From NCBI RefSeq assembly GCF_020283565.1, contig NC_060063.1, forward strand, positions 6,036,563 to 6,100,562: DNA of 64,000 bases. The letters are read 5' to 3'. Positions 21,187-32,344 of the stretch are shown here, one piece after another; positions within the stretch are counted from its first letter, which is position 1; each line of letters starts with the position of its first letter. Origin of the DNA: Trifolium pratense. Taxonomy: Eukaryota; Streptophyta; Magnoliopsida; Fabales; Fabaceae. The translations under genes were made by a program, and so were the position numbers. The notes beneath the pieces were generated by a model. The model had not been told where the DNA came from, searched no databases, and saw only the letters and a program-made list of their open reading frames with translations.

Positions 21187-23314
21187 ATGGAGGATAGTCG
21201 TTTTATTTGTAAAATTCGTTATGGGGGTTGTTTTAGTAATAAGAACAATTTAGATTATGTTGGAAAAGAAACTGAATGGAATTGTGACAGTGATAGATGG
21301 TCATATTGGGAGTTAACAAGTATTTTAGAAGACAAAGGTGTAAATTCTGCCCATATATTAGGAATGTGGTATAATGACCCAAGAGAGGTGTTAGGCCTAG
21401 GGCTTAGAGACATAAAAGATGATAAATGTGCTTTTGACATGATTAAAATAGCCCAACAGCATGGGACTGTTGATGTCTTTGTTGATAATGGACCTAACTA
21501 TGTTTTAGGGCCTAGTAAGAACCAAGAGGAAGTTATAGACAATGGTACGTCATTATGAGATAGTTAGAGAAAGTAGTCCAGTTGTTGGTTTAGAAAATGA
21601 CAATGATGTTCATAATGAGATATTTGGGCAGGGCTACTATTCAGAAAATGATAATGAAAGTGGTGGTGGTGATGATGAAAGTGAGAGTGGAGATAGTGCT
21701 AGAAGAAACAAGGGATTCTTGGACATGGTTCCTTCAACTTTTGATCAATGACTTAGGTGGAACCAACTTATGCAGTACTTACACATTCATAAGTGATCAA
21801 CAAAAGGTACTTATAAGGTTTTTTTGGTTATTGATTTTTATTGTTTTCCTTATTTTAATTGTTAAATATACATTAATATTTTTTTGTGTATAGGGTCTGT
21901 TACCAGCAATTAATGAGCTTTTGCCTGGCGTTGATCAACGATTTTGTGTTAGACACTTATACAATAACTTTAAAAAGCGATTCCCTGGAAAAAACTTGAA
22001 GTTACTTATGTGGAAGGCTGCAAAGGCCACATATCCACAAGCTTGGATGAGAGAAATGCAGGAAATCAAGAAGATCAGTAGTGATGCCTACAAGTACCTA
22101 ATCAAAATACCACCAAGGTTTTGGAGTAAGTCATATTTCAAGCCTGGGCCAAAGTGTGACATACTACTGAACAACATGTCAGAAGCTTTTAATTCTGTCA
22201 TTGTTGGTCCAAGAAAGAAGCCAATAGTTACCATGATAGAGGAAATAAGGGTGTATCTCATGGACAGATGGCAAAAGAATAGGGAAGCAATAGAAAAATT
22301 TGAAGGAAGTATATTACCTAAGATTAAGAAGAATATTGCCAAAGAAACTGAATACACCAATATATTGATGGCAAGGTAATGTCATTTCTTTCATTAAATT
22401 ACATGTATTATTTGTATTAAACAAAATTTAATATTGTCCTTAATTTCACTGTAGGCAATCTGGTGAGTTTTACTTTGAGGTTAGACACATAAGTTCAACT
22501 GGAGACAAGTTTGTTGTGAATTTGGAAACTAGGGAATGTAGTTGTAGAAAGTGGATGTTGACAGGAATCCCTTGTTGTCATGCTATTACAAGCATTCAAA
22601 AAAAGCTACAAAAGGTTGATGACTACATACCATCATACTATAGGAAGGAGAGATATAAGGCTTGTTATGCACCTATCATTTACCCATGTAATGGCCAGTC
22701 TGTTTGGGAAAAAACACTATACACTATTTTGCAACCACCACCAATTAGAAGACAACCTGGAAGGCCAAAAAAGAAGAGAAACAGAGAGGAAGGTGAATTG
22801 TTTAGGGAGCCTGGACAATTGAATAAGAAAGGAATGAAACAACATTGCAGGAGGTGTAATCTAGTTGGGCACAACAAATCAACATGCAGGTTACCTCCAC
22901 CAGCAACTGCACCAGATACTGATAATACACCAGTCACTGGTATGTTAAGAGGCTGCAACTACTACCCAACCTGAAGTGACCACAAGAAAGTCACCAAGAA
23001 ACAAAAATGCTGCAACTACTACTCAACCTGAAGTGACCACAAGAAAGTCACCAAGAAACAAAGAGGTTGTGGCTATTACTCAACCACCCCCATCCACAAG
23101 AAAGTCACCAGTAAAGAGAAAGATGCAAGAAGCATCAACACAACCACTCCCAGCCACAAGAAAGTCTCCAATCAAGAGAAACAAAACTGTGATGACTGCA
23201 TCAAAGGCACCAAAGTCCACACCAAAGGCACCAAAGTCTGCACCAAAGGCACCACCAAAGGCTGCACCATTCAAGCCACCAAGGAATGCACAAAAGCCAC
23301 CATTCAAACCATAA
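21187..23314 (+). pseudogene. MULE transposase (mudrA-type), internally deleted and frameshifted
   Basis: The N-terminal exon (MEDSRFICKIRYGGCF, with YVGKETEW) is the leader domain common in plant MULE proteins. An acidic linker follows in another frame (21542-21750). It runs straight into DSWTWFLQLLINDLGG in a third frame, so the MuDR DNA-binding segment and the catalytic core with the first Asp are missing. The rest is well preserved: FISDQQKGLLPA (second Asp region; an 87-bp intron at 21807-21893 splits it), RFCVRHLYNNFKK, CDILLNNMSEAFNS (Glu region), a second intron at 22376-22454, a SWIM finger (CSCRKWMLTGIPCCHA) and a CCHC knuckle (CRRCNLVGHNKSTC). A Lys/Pro-rich tail repeating TTRKSPRNK continues after another frame change near 22940. 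It was once a transposase and is now non-functional. Confidence 0.88.
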
Positions 23315-24183
23315 CACTTTGGTTTATTATGTAATGACTTATGATGTAATTACTTATAATGTATGGTCTGTATTTTGAAAGATACTGATATTATGATATT
23401 TTGCAAGCTTTAATTAGGATTACTTTATTATCTAAGCTTGGTTTAGGATTTCTATATTTTGCAAGTTTAGGTACTCATATGAATTCTGACTTATGATGTA
23501 ATGACCCTGTGAGGTACTGATATTATGCCATTTTGGAACCTTATGGTATTATGCTATTTATGAACCTTATGATATCATGATTTAGAAATTTATGATATTA
23601 TGCTATTTTGGATAATGTAATGTACTGATATTACTGGTATGCTATTTTGCTATTTTACTATTTTACTGATATGCTCTTTTACTATACTGATATGCTATTT
23701 TGGAAATTTAAGAAAAACACATAATAATAAGTAGAATGATAAGAGTAAAAGAAAAGCTAATGTAATGTACTGATATGCTAATCAGTAGAATGCATCAGTA
23801 GAAGCTGGTAAAATACCAAGAACATTGCCAAAACATTTCAAATTGCCAATTGGCCAAAGTACATTACATTCACCACATTATACTAAAGATTAGACATTCA
23901 ACTTTGAACCATGTTCTACATTTCAACATGTCCTTAACTTACCTACACTAAAGCTTATACACTAAAGCTTATACTCTAAAGCTTTACACATACAATTGCA
24001 ACTAAAGCTTTATACACTAAAACTTATACTCTAAAGCTTTACACATACAATTGCAACTAAAACAACAATCACACATATACATACAAAACATCCAACACAA
24101 GCAAGTTTCAACATTTTTTTAGTATACAACATTTCTTCTTTCAACTTCTTAATCTTCTTCTTTTGCCTTGCAATTTTCATGTC
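23315..24183. other. Non-coding gap between the two convergent MULE genes
   Basis: AT-rich, with many short phrases repeated in direct order (tgatattatg, tatgctattttg, actaaagctttacac). It probably holds the 3' ends of both transcripts. No ORF or tRNA was seen. Confidence 0.6.
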
Positions 24184-24705
24184 TTAATCCTGTACTTTGA
24201 AATCAACTTCTTTAATCTTCAATTTTTTTTCATGAACCAACATTTCATTTTCTTCAATCTTAGAATCAAATTCCTCAATTTCAGCCTCTTTCTCACCATT
24301 CTCATCAACTTCTTCATTGCCAAGCCAATTGTCAAGCCAATCAAAGTAGTTACATCCAACATCATGAGGTCCCTGAAAGTTTGCAAAATAAGAAGAATAA
24401 GAAGAACAGCTCATCAATTGCAGAAAATTCTATTTTGAATCAGAAAAAAAAAAAAGCAAAAAAATTGATAATCAATTGCAGAATAATAAACGAATACCTT
24501 AAAGTTTCTGCATCCCCAAAATTTACACCCATAGTTTACAGCAGTCTTTGCAGTTCGAAGAACACAAAAAGTATCACAGCGGCATTTGGGTGTCGATATT
24601 ACCGATTCACCGCGAACAAAAAGCAGGTCTTTGCAGTGGATTTGAAGAAGGACGATGACGACTAGATCTTGTTCCAACACTGTTTGATGATTTGTTGCCT
24701 GCCAT
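24184..24705 (-). pseudogene. GRF-type zinc-finger gene carried by the MULE
   Basis: Exon 1 (24705-24498) starts MAGNKSSNSVGTRSS. After one frame change near 24610 it reads CRCDTFCVLRTAKTAVNYG then CKFWGCRNFK. Exon 2 (24372-24184) continues GPHDVGCNYFDWLDNWLG followed by an acidic, Glu/Lys-rich probable coiled coil ending in TAA. The C.C...N.G..F..C.....C.FF.W spacing is that of GRF zinc fingers, single-stranded nucleic-acid-binding modules found in topoisomerase III and plant TE-linked proteins. Arginine of the GRF triplet is replaced (NYGCKF). The gene converges on the transposase gene, a layout like maize MuDR. The frame change, if real, disables it. Confidence 0.72.
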
Positions 24706-25071
24706 TGATTGATTGAAGCTCCAATTTTGTTTTCTACTTGGTTTTCAATACGAATTGGGAGGAAGAAGAAGTAAAAACCCTAATTTTTCTAATTGGGATC
24801 AATTCTTTTATCTGTTATATATATATATAATAATTAATTTTTATTTTTTTATTACATGGCATTCCACGTGTCATGTTTCATTCCACGTGTGCAAATTGTT
24901 AGCCACGTGTAAAAGTCAAACGACGTTAGTGTCAAAAGTTGACAGAAAGGACCAAATAATGGTAACGGAGGAAACGTAAGGGACCAAATTGATACGTTTT
25001 AAACGTAAGAGACCAAATTGAAATCTAAAATAAACGTAAGGGACCAAATGTGTAGTTAAGCCTAAAATATA

Positions 25072-25217
25072 TATCACTGCTACCAAAAGTTTATGACATA
25101 TAAAAAAAGAAAAAATAAATGATGTTTCTTGTAACTGAGATGACGACGTCAAAATAAAATTTATACACCTTCGATCACTATTATAAGCAAAAAATATCTT
25201 ATTATATTAATTGAAAG

Positions 25218-25267
<50 letters not shown>

Positions 25268-25680
25268 CATATATTACATATAAAAAAAATTACATCTTAA
25301 ATTATCTACTAAAATGTCTCGTATCGAATTAGTGAGTTCTATAGGCACGATTGATGTAAGTATTTACTTTTTTGCTTTTCGATCTTTTTTGACTTATTAC
25401 ATTCCTTGTTATTTGATCTTGACGTGATTTATTTTTGTATAAAAAGTGTTTTAAACTATTTGTACCTCATATTTTTTTTAAATTTTATCATACTAGAATT
25501 TGGTCAAAATAAATTGCAAAATGCTATTTTTAAGGACTATTTTCTTGAGCGATGTCAAAGTTTTATTTTAGTGTTTCACTTTATCTATATTGAACTACTT
25601 TATTTAAATTTGTTAATAAATGATTTTATCTTTGCAAATCATTTTTTTTTTTAATTTATGCTATTGTTTTTTATTTGACA
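25072..25680. other. AT-rich interval with a (TA)n run
   Basis: It holds a long TA run (about 25222-25265) and no recognised gene. Its right end may be interior sequence of the gypsy element whose LTR follows. Confidence 0.5.
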
Positions 25681-26282
25681 TCAGAGTGCGCAGTGAAAGT
25701 ATAACGCTGAATTTTTCATCTTTCAAAAATAAGTTTCAACAACAAGTTTAAATAAAAAAATTGAATCTTGCGGTTGTTTTATTCAGGTAATTTTCGAGGA
25801 CGAAAATTCTTAAAGGGGGGAGAGTTGTAACACCCTGAACTTTAGGAATAGTTATTTCGTTATTATTTAATTAATTTCGGTAGAAATATATGTCGAACCA
25901 ATTAATTAAAGAGAATTTAGAGGAGATGAGATGAGATTTTTATTATGGTGAGTTTGGTCCAATTTGGATAAGGAAATTGAACCTTACAATTAACATTTTA
26001 GGTACTCAAGGAGATGATCATAATTGGTGCTTTTGTTTGATGCGTGCGCGGGGATAAACAAATATGAGTTTTTATTTTTTTGAGTACATAATATGAGTTT
26101 TTATTAACTTGTAAATTAAATGAAACATTGTATCATTGTATAATTATTACTTGTAATAATTATTACTTGTAATATTAGATGGTTATTCTTTTTTATTAAA
26201 ACAAAAATTTAGTCATACATTTTAAAGAAATAAGGTTCTTTTTTTTTAAGTTATTTAATTGCTAAAAATCCGGGCTGTTACA
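25681..26282 (+). mobile_element. 3' end and LTR of a Ty3/gypsy retrotransposon
   Basis: The phrase ttttcgaggacgaaaattct followed by taaaggggggagag is the usual polyprotein end and polypurine tract of plant chromovirus-type gypsy elements. The LTR runs 25826-26282 (457 bp), with ends tgtaacaccc and ggctgttaca forming the inverted TG...CA termini. The 5' LTR and the coding region are absent, so this is a truncated element. The LTR ends directly in an RPA-like exon. Confidence 0.78.
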
Positions 26283-27985
26283 ATATCCAAAATGAATCTT
26301 GCGTTTAACTGACCTAATATTGGCCACCAAATCATCTGTAGCACGCTTAACACTGCAAGAGTTTTCAATGAATTCACATCAGCGAATTCTTTGTCTTCAA
26401 CTGAGGTTTTTTTGGAGTCATGAACAGCGTTTACCTGCACAATTTTCAAACACAAAAATTATTTAATATCCATCGAACATGAAGTTTTGTATGAACAACA
26501 GATGACAATTGATTGTCACAAACGCACCTCTGTTTCTACAGATCCATCTCCATGCTTAACATTAACATAAAACACATCTTCAATCATTTTAGCAAACACA
26601 ACACCAGACTCTTCCATGAGCTCAGAGCCGAAAGAAATTTGAAATGGAGGTGGAGTATTCAAAAATTTGTAATCTACATGTATAATATTATATTTAACAG
26701 ATTGAAAATAAAAACACATATTTATGGGAAGTGTGCATAACAAAATATCAACAAAGACACACCAAATCTCCAACATTTGGTCTATGCCTAATTCAGAGGA
26801 GCTTGATAACAAACAATTGCTAACCACTTCTTCACCAACATGATTAAAAGAAGAAATTTTTGAACCTGATGGCTGAAAAACAAATCAGATACAAAATCTA
26901 ATTTATCAAATAAAATGTTAAAATTAAAAGGCAACAACAACAATAAACCCGACAATAATTGGGACATACAATGGTTAAGTTGAAATTTGGAACATATTTA
27001 TCAATAAATTAACATGTTAACAACGCAAATTTTATGGCAAATCGAGCTGACTTTGAAAAACGATGAGCTTCCATTATATAAAACAGCATCACGAATCACG
27101 ATACATACACTCCATTTCATCAGGGAACAAAGAGCATGCCTCACTCTACAAAACAAAAAAAAACACTAAGAACAAACATCCATAAAACAATTTCCAAGAT
27201 TATTTTTCCTCTCAAATTACCATTGATGCTAATAAGGGACATGTTTCCTCTCACACAACTATTGCAATAGTAAGCCCAAAATCAGCCACAACAGCTTTAT
27301 GGCACCTGCAGGCAGGATACCACCACTCCTCACCACCCACAATTTCATACACCGCAAATATACCATCTTCCTCCAACTTCAACAACTCACCTATTTTCAT
27401 TTTTGGATGCATCCACAAAAACTCTTCATCAAGTGCAGGTTTGACACTCCCACCAATCAAAGGGACATTGGTATCAAGATCAATACCATGAAGTGTAATC
27501 CTATCAAAATAAAAACTGGAAATCAGAATGCTACAGATTAAAAACTGGAAAGCGGTGACAACAATTTCTTCCTTCTACTAAATAACTAACCCATTCTTGA
27601 AAGTTTCTACCTCATCAATGTCGGGGTTGATGAAAATGCGAGTAGTATTTATGACATTTTGAATAGAAGCTTTGTCTAACAAGATCACAATAAATAAATC
27701 AGTATACACATAAATGATATACACAAATACAAATAACTACACTAATATTAAAAAATGAATCATCTCTAAAGATTCTGACTTTGGTAAATTAGATAACAAC
27801 ATCAGGAAGTCCTTGAACAGATTTCCCCATCTTCTTATTCAATTCATCGACAAAATCACTACAAGTTGGTTTGCCCTGACATCCTCCTGACACTTTCTGC
27901 ATCTGGCGGATATAATCCGATACGTCCGACTTTGCAAAGAAAACGTGGTTAAACCCTAAAACATAACAACCAAGAACAAATTTAA
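26283..27985 (-). pseudogene. Second RPA70-like pseudogene, interrupted by the gypsy LTR
   Basis: Minus-strand exon-like pieces occur in order. HVFFAKSDVSDYIRQMQKVS (27950s) is unassigned. IQNVINTTRIFINPDIDEV (about 27600-27680) resembles the linker between RPA1 domains B and C. EEFLWMHPKMKIGELLKLEE and YEIVGGEEWWYPACRCHKAV (27251-27460) match the start of the zinc-containing domain C. PPFQISFGSELMEESGVVFA and a lysine-rich end (KRATDDLVANI) follow. Splice-like borders are present, but no complete gene can be assembled. The last piece runs into the LTR at 26282. It may derive from another Helitron. Confidence 0.6.
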
Positions 27986-28867
27986 AAAAAAATTAAAACT
28001 AAACAAACTCAAAACGCTAATTTTCCAATCCTACAGTAAAAATTAATCGATTCTTGTTGTCAAGTGTATAGATTAAATCATGAAACTTTACCAATATTAT
28101 CGCTTATCGCTAAACCCGAATAAGATCCACAATTTTCCTTCAATATTAGAAAGAATACACACAGGATAAGAAAAGAAAAAAAACTTACGAATAAATTTGT
28201 TAAAGAATCTTACTTCTTTTATTTTTTCTTTGGATTTTAATTTGGTCCATCTTTATCTTTCTTACCTTAACGATGACTAATCTCTATCAGGGAATATGTG
28301 GGGCACACAAGGTGAGTTCTCCGCTCTTAACCGAATTTTCTCCATACGTATGAACTAAGAATCGAACTTCTGACAACGCTTAAGAGGACAAAGACCCTTA
28401 TCACTTGAACCAATTCATTGTTGGTAAAATCAATCTATATTAATATTACATTGTGCGGAATATAAATAAAAGAAAATGTCAATGTTGAGTATTCATCAAC
28501 TTTATTAATACTAATCAAAATAATTTTATAAAAAAAATAAATTCTAATAACAATAAAAAAAACCGGCCAATCTTCTTTAGTAGAGTCTTGCAACTACATT
28601 TTTTCTATCCATATTCTTATTATTACTTTGAAAAATAAAAATTCATTACAAAAATAAATTGAAATTTAAACTACAAGTAAATAAATTGGTTCAAATCTCA
28701 ATGGGTTCAATGTAAAAAAAAAAGTAAACAAATTGGTTGAATAGAATTCTCCAAGAAAATAGTAAATAAAATTGGTCGAATAAAATGAAATAAAGCTACT
28801 ATATTTAATTTAGCGGTGAAAAATTTGAGTAGTATGTTAAAGTTTCCGCCTTCAATCCTCAGCTTAA
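27986..28867. other. AT-rich interval with a SINE-like fragment
   Basis: Around 28320-28430 a minus-oriented tRNA-like segment (A-box ttggttcaagtgataaggg, B-box agttcgattct) suggests a SINE whose ends could not be fixed. No gene was seen. Confidence 0.45.
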
Positions 28868-29232
28868 GGGTCTGTTTGGTTCAAAGTAGATGGAGGGAAG
28901 GGGAGGTGAGAATGTAATCTTGACAAAAAAAGATTTCTTTTTATTAAATCATTTATTTAGAAAAAATCGTTTTTTATTCTTGAAAAAAAATAAAATTTTA
29001 AAACAATTTTTTAAAAATGTTCTCTCACAATTTAAAATGTTCTATGAATTTAAAATCATCTCTTTACCAATTAAAAACGTTTTTTTAACCAATCAAATTT
29101 CTCTAATAATTGAGATTTTTTCTTTTTTTTCATGAATAAAAACATTTTTTTTAAAAATATTTAATATTTTTTTTTTGTCAAAATTACTCCCCACCTCCCC
29201 TCTCATCCATGTAATTCGAACCAAGCAGGCCC
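28868..29232. mobile_element. PIF/Harbinger (Tourist-like) MITE, 365 bp
   Basis: The TIRs are gggtctgtttggttc and, on the complement of the right end, gggcctgcttggttc. They are followed by matching gaggggaggtg blocks. TSD taa lies at 28865-28867 and 29233-29235. It lies about 150 bp upstream of the probable transcription start of the CID gene. Confidence 0.85.
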
Positions 29233-29389
29233 TAATTGTAAAAAAATAAAATAAAATGAAGTTTGTAACAAAACTAAAATCAAGTAAACAAATAAAAATT
29301 CTCCCTATTTGAAACACACAGTCACAGAAACAGGCGAGGTATAACAAAAAAAAAAAAAAAAACCGAAACACAGAACACACATTTACTAG

Positions 29390-29497
29390 ATTATTATCTT
29401 TTCTTCATTCTTCATAACCTCTTCCGTCAAAAAACAAGCAGTACCAGCGGAATCAACGAACTAAACGACGTCGTCAAGAGAATCTCAAAAAATCTTC
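29390..29497 (+). other. Probable 5'-UTR exon of the CID-domain gene
   Basis: A pyrimidine-rich leader (tcttttcttcattcttcataacc) ends in a strong donor (CTTC|GTAAGT) at 29498. An acceptor (AATTATAG) at 34021 lies 37 bp before the ATG of the first coding exon. The start of this exon is a guess, and transcript data would be needed. Confidence 0.5.
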
Positions 29498-30233
29498 GTA
29501 AGTCCTCTTCTGGATCTAACCCTAATACTACTTCATAGCGTTTTTGCTTTTCAATTCCAAACTCAATTTCACTTCCGTTTCAAATTTCTCATTGTTTCGT
29601 TTATTTGTAACCGTAAATTTCTTCATACAGCTCTTGAACTGTGTAAAAATGTTTATTTTAGTTTTCTTGCCGCAAAATCTGAAATTTTAGGTTAAATAAA
29701 CTCTATTGTTACATTAGGATGTAATAGTAGGTTTTTGGATGCTTAATTGATTATAGGTAAGTTTTTTTGATTTTGTAGTTATAGTTATAGACTAGGTTAG
29801 TGCAAATCAATGTTAATAAAGTGTATATATTATTAGAATTTAATTTAAGTTTATACACACACAACAACTCTAGTTATATATATGTAGTCATTTTAAGTTT
29901 TTGGATGATTAATTGATTATAGGTAAGTTTATTTGATTTTGTAGTTATAGTTATAGACTAGGTTAGTGCAAATCAATGTTAATAAATTGTTTATAATATT
30001 AGAATTTAATTTAAGTTTATACACACACAACAACTCTTGTTATATATATGTAGTCATTTTAAGTTTGAAATTATTTTGTGTCTTAACACTCTGGTTCTTA
30101 GGGAAATGGACCCTTAATTCGGAGTTTGGCCGGATGTGAGTAAAGTCTGGATAAAGATTGTTTTAGGCTGGATTTTAAATTGGGTACTCTTGACTTATTC
30201 GACCTTCACTGAAACTCAAGTTCCTAGTACTTA

Positions 30234-30368
30234 ATAACCCATTTGGGTTGGTTTGGTGGTATTGACTTGGGACCTGGGAGTGTGCTACTCCTTAAGGTCT
30301 CAGGTTCGATTCTCTCTGGTGCCAATTTGAGTGGGCTAATTTAGCTTCTTCAAAAAATAAAAATTTTG
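30234..30368 (+). mobile_element. tRNA-derived SINE, 135 bp, 9-bp TSD
   Basis: An A-box-like ttggtggtattgacttggg and a B-box (aggttcgattctc) are followed by an A-rich tail. TSD tagtactta lies at 30225-30233 and 30369-30377. Confidence 0.85.
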
Positions 30369-31367
30369 TAGTACTTAGAGCCTGTTTTGATTGGTTATGT
30401 GCGGCTGTTTTGAAGAACTTACGGAAACAACTTATGACACGTTCATACATTGTTTTTTTTTTCTTCCTGTTTTCAGCTTACTTCTATAAGTTTTCCAAGA
30501 TAATATAACGTATGAAAACAACTTGTAGGTTATACGAAAATAATTTGATTTGATTTTAACTTTTGTAATAGAAATAGCTTATTCATATGAGCTGATATGG
30601 TAAGTTCTTATGCTATAAACTGCAAACTAAGTTGTTTATCCAAACATGGCCTTGCACGCTCACATGATAATAGACTTTGAATTTGAATGTATATTTTTTT
30701 CTTCTTTTGAATCTGACTCCTCTAGTGAGAGCAACTAACTCTGCTGTGTCAAGTAAATAATGTCAACAATTGATGCTTGAATATATGGTTGATATTATTC
30801 GTACATGCCTAACAAATCACGAGTGTATTGAAATATCGTTCTTTGATTTTCTCATTAATTGTTAAGATTATGTAATTTACTCTCCACTCATTTATTAGGT
30901 GTTGATTGTATTTTATAGATTATAGATTATGAAATTTATTTTAAAAGCTTTGATTACTAAATTTTTTACAACTCTTTTTTGGTACAGTACTTATCAAGAT
31001 ACCCCCTTTTCAAAATTATATATGATTGGTGTTAAAATGAATGCAATGATTTTGTGGTTTGCACTACTTTTGATTTATATTCTTCGGATGGTAAATACTT
31101 AAATGTAATCTATGAAAAATAACCAGTGGTATTACGTCGTCTCGATATTCCATATACAACAAGGAGAGGAGAAATGTTTTTTGTTATATGTTAGTAGTGA
31201 CGGAGCTAGAAGTTTTGAGTAGTGGGGGCATTATTTACATATAAATTTATAATTATTTTTTAATGTGTGTGTGTATAATGTTATAATTATTTTTATGATT
31301 TTGTAATTCCTAAAATTAAGAAAATAAAATAAATGTATCAAACTATAATAATAAGGGGAAAATACAC

Positions 31368-32344
31368 TGATGGGTTTTATATGAATAAAACTGTAATAAA
31401 CGATAAGAGTTTTGTATTACTGTGAAAAGAACGGAATACAAGCAAAGGAAAATAGAATGTGTTGATAGCGACAGCTATCAACCCTAAAAAGCGCTAACGG
31501 CTTCCCTATCACAAAGTGTGACCCTAATTCTCTTTTCTTAAGTAAAAACAAAGATGTGACCCTAATCCTCTTATATAGTAACTAACTCTGATTGTATCCA
31601 TCACATAGCTGCAACCTCAGCATCTTGTATTCATTCTTTACCACGCTTCCTCCTATAAAACCTCCACACTTTCGGCTTATTATCATTCACATCAAGGCCC
31701 ACTTTAGCATCTCTAACAATTCCCTCCTCCTCAATAAAAGTCTTGTCCTCAAGACTGAAATCAGGGAACTGTCCTTTGAGAAACACATCGTCCTCCCAAG
31801 TAACATCATCATTGGATTTGTGTTTCCATTTAATAAGACTCTGAGACACAGATACTCCCCCACGTGTGATAGTCCTAGCACCAATAACCTTTTCAGGATA
31901 ATTATCATCATCAGGACCAATTTCTAACTCTTGTGAGAGTTCTCCCTGCACAGAATAATCTCCAATGGCTTTTTTAAGTAGGGAGGCATGGAAAACTGAT
32001 TGAATACGAGATTTTGCAGGTAATTGTAACTTGTAAGCAACTTCTCCCATCTTAGCAATGATTTTAAAAGGCCCATAAAACCTTGCAGCCAACTTAGGAT
32101 TAATTCTTCTTGCCACAGACACTTGTCTATGAGGTCTTAGCTTCAAAAAAACCCAATCTCCTATGTTAAACTTAACCTCTCTTCTCTTCTTGTGTGCATA
32201 CTTCTTCATACTAGTTTGTTATCTTTGTTATTTTCATTCTCCATTTTCATAAACTGTGTAATTGTTCATCTGTTTCAATCAATACAATTACATATTTCTC
32301 CATTTCAATCTTATTTTCATTATTTGAGATCTAGAGTTCTATCA
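31368..32344 (-). mobile_element. Ty3/gypsy remnant (inner level of the nest)
   Basis: The terminal dinucleotides TG...CA (tgatgggt ... tctatca) and the 5-bp TSD tacac (31363-31367 and 32345-32349) define the insertion. The minus orientation is shown by its coding remnant. The left 250 bp looks like a 3' LTR with a TATA-like tatataag. The right 130 bp would be a partial 5' LTR. Most of the interior is deleted. Confidence 0.75.
31631..32209 (-). pseudogene. Gypsy integrase C-terminus plus chromodomain-like tail
   Basis: 192 open codons begin at KKYAHKKRREVKFNIGDWVF and continue as the GPFKI..K.G.VAY.LQLP block of the integrase C-terminal domain (32209-31990). The next part, with LIKWKHKSNDDVTWED (about 31800), is the chromodomain-like motif of chromoviruses. 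Reverse transcriptase, RNase H and protease are missing, so this is the last 190 residues of a polyprotein of usually over 1400. Confidence 0.85.

Larger units (their letters stand above)
20299..25062. mobile_element. Mutator-like element (MULE), 4.76 kb, perfect 9-bp TSD, two convergent genes
   Basis: Terminal inverted repeats of about 200 bp begin ggcttaactacacatttgg, and the right end is their complement. The 9-mer taaaatata flanks both sides (20290-20298 and 25063-25071), the hallmark of Mutator. Inside are a plus-strand mudrA-type transposase pseudogene (21187-23314) and, converging on it, a minus-strand GRF zinc-finger gene (24184-24705). Between them about 0.9 kb is AT-rich and non-coding with repeated gatattatg/tgctatttt phrases. 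The TIRs contain several cacgtg cores. The intact TSD suggests fairly recent insertion. The transposase is internally deleted, so movement would need help in trans. Confidence 0.93.

Noticed and set aside
23080..23307. Gly/Ala-rich minus-strand frame
   Set aside because: It is the antisense shadow of the Lys/Pro-rich MULE transposase tail.
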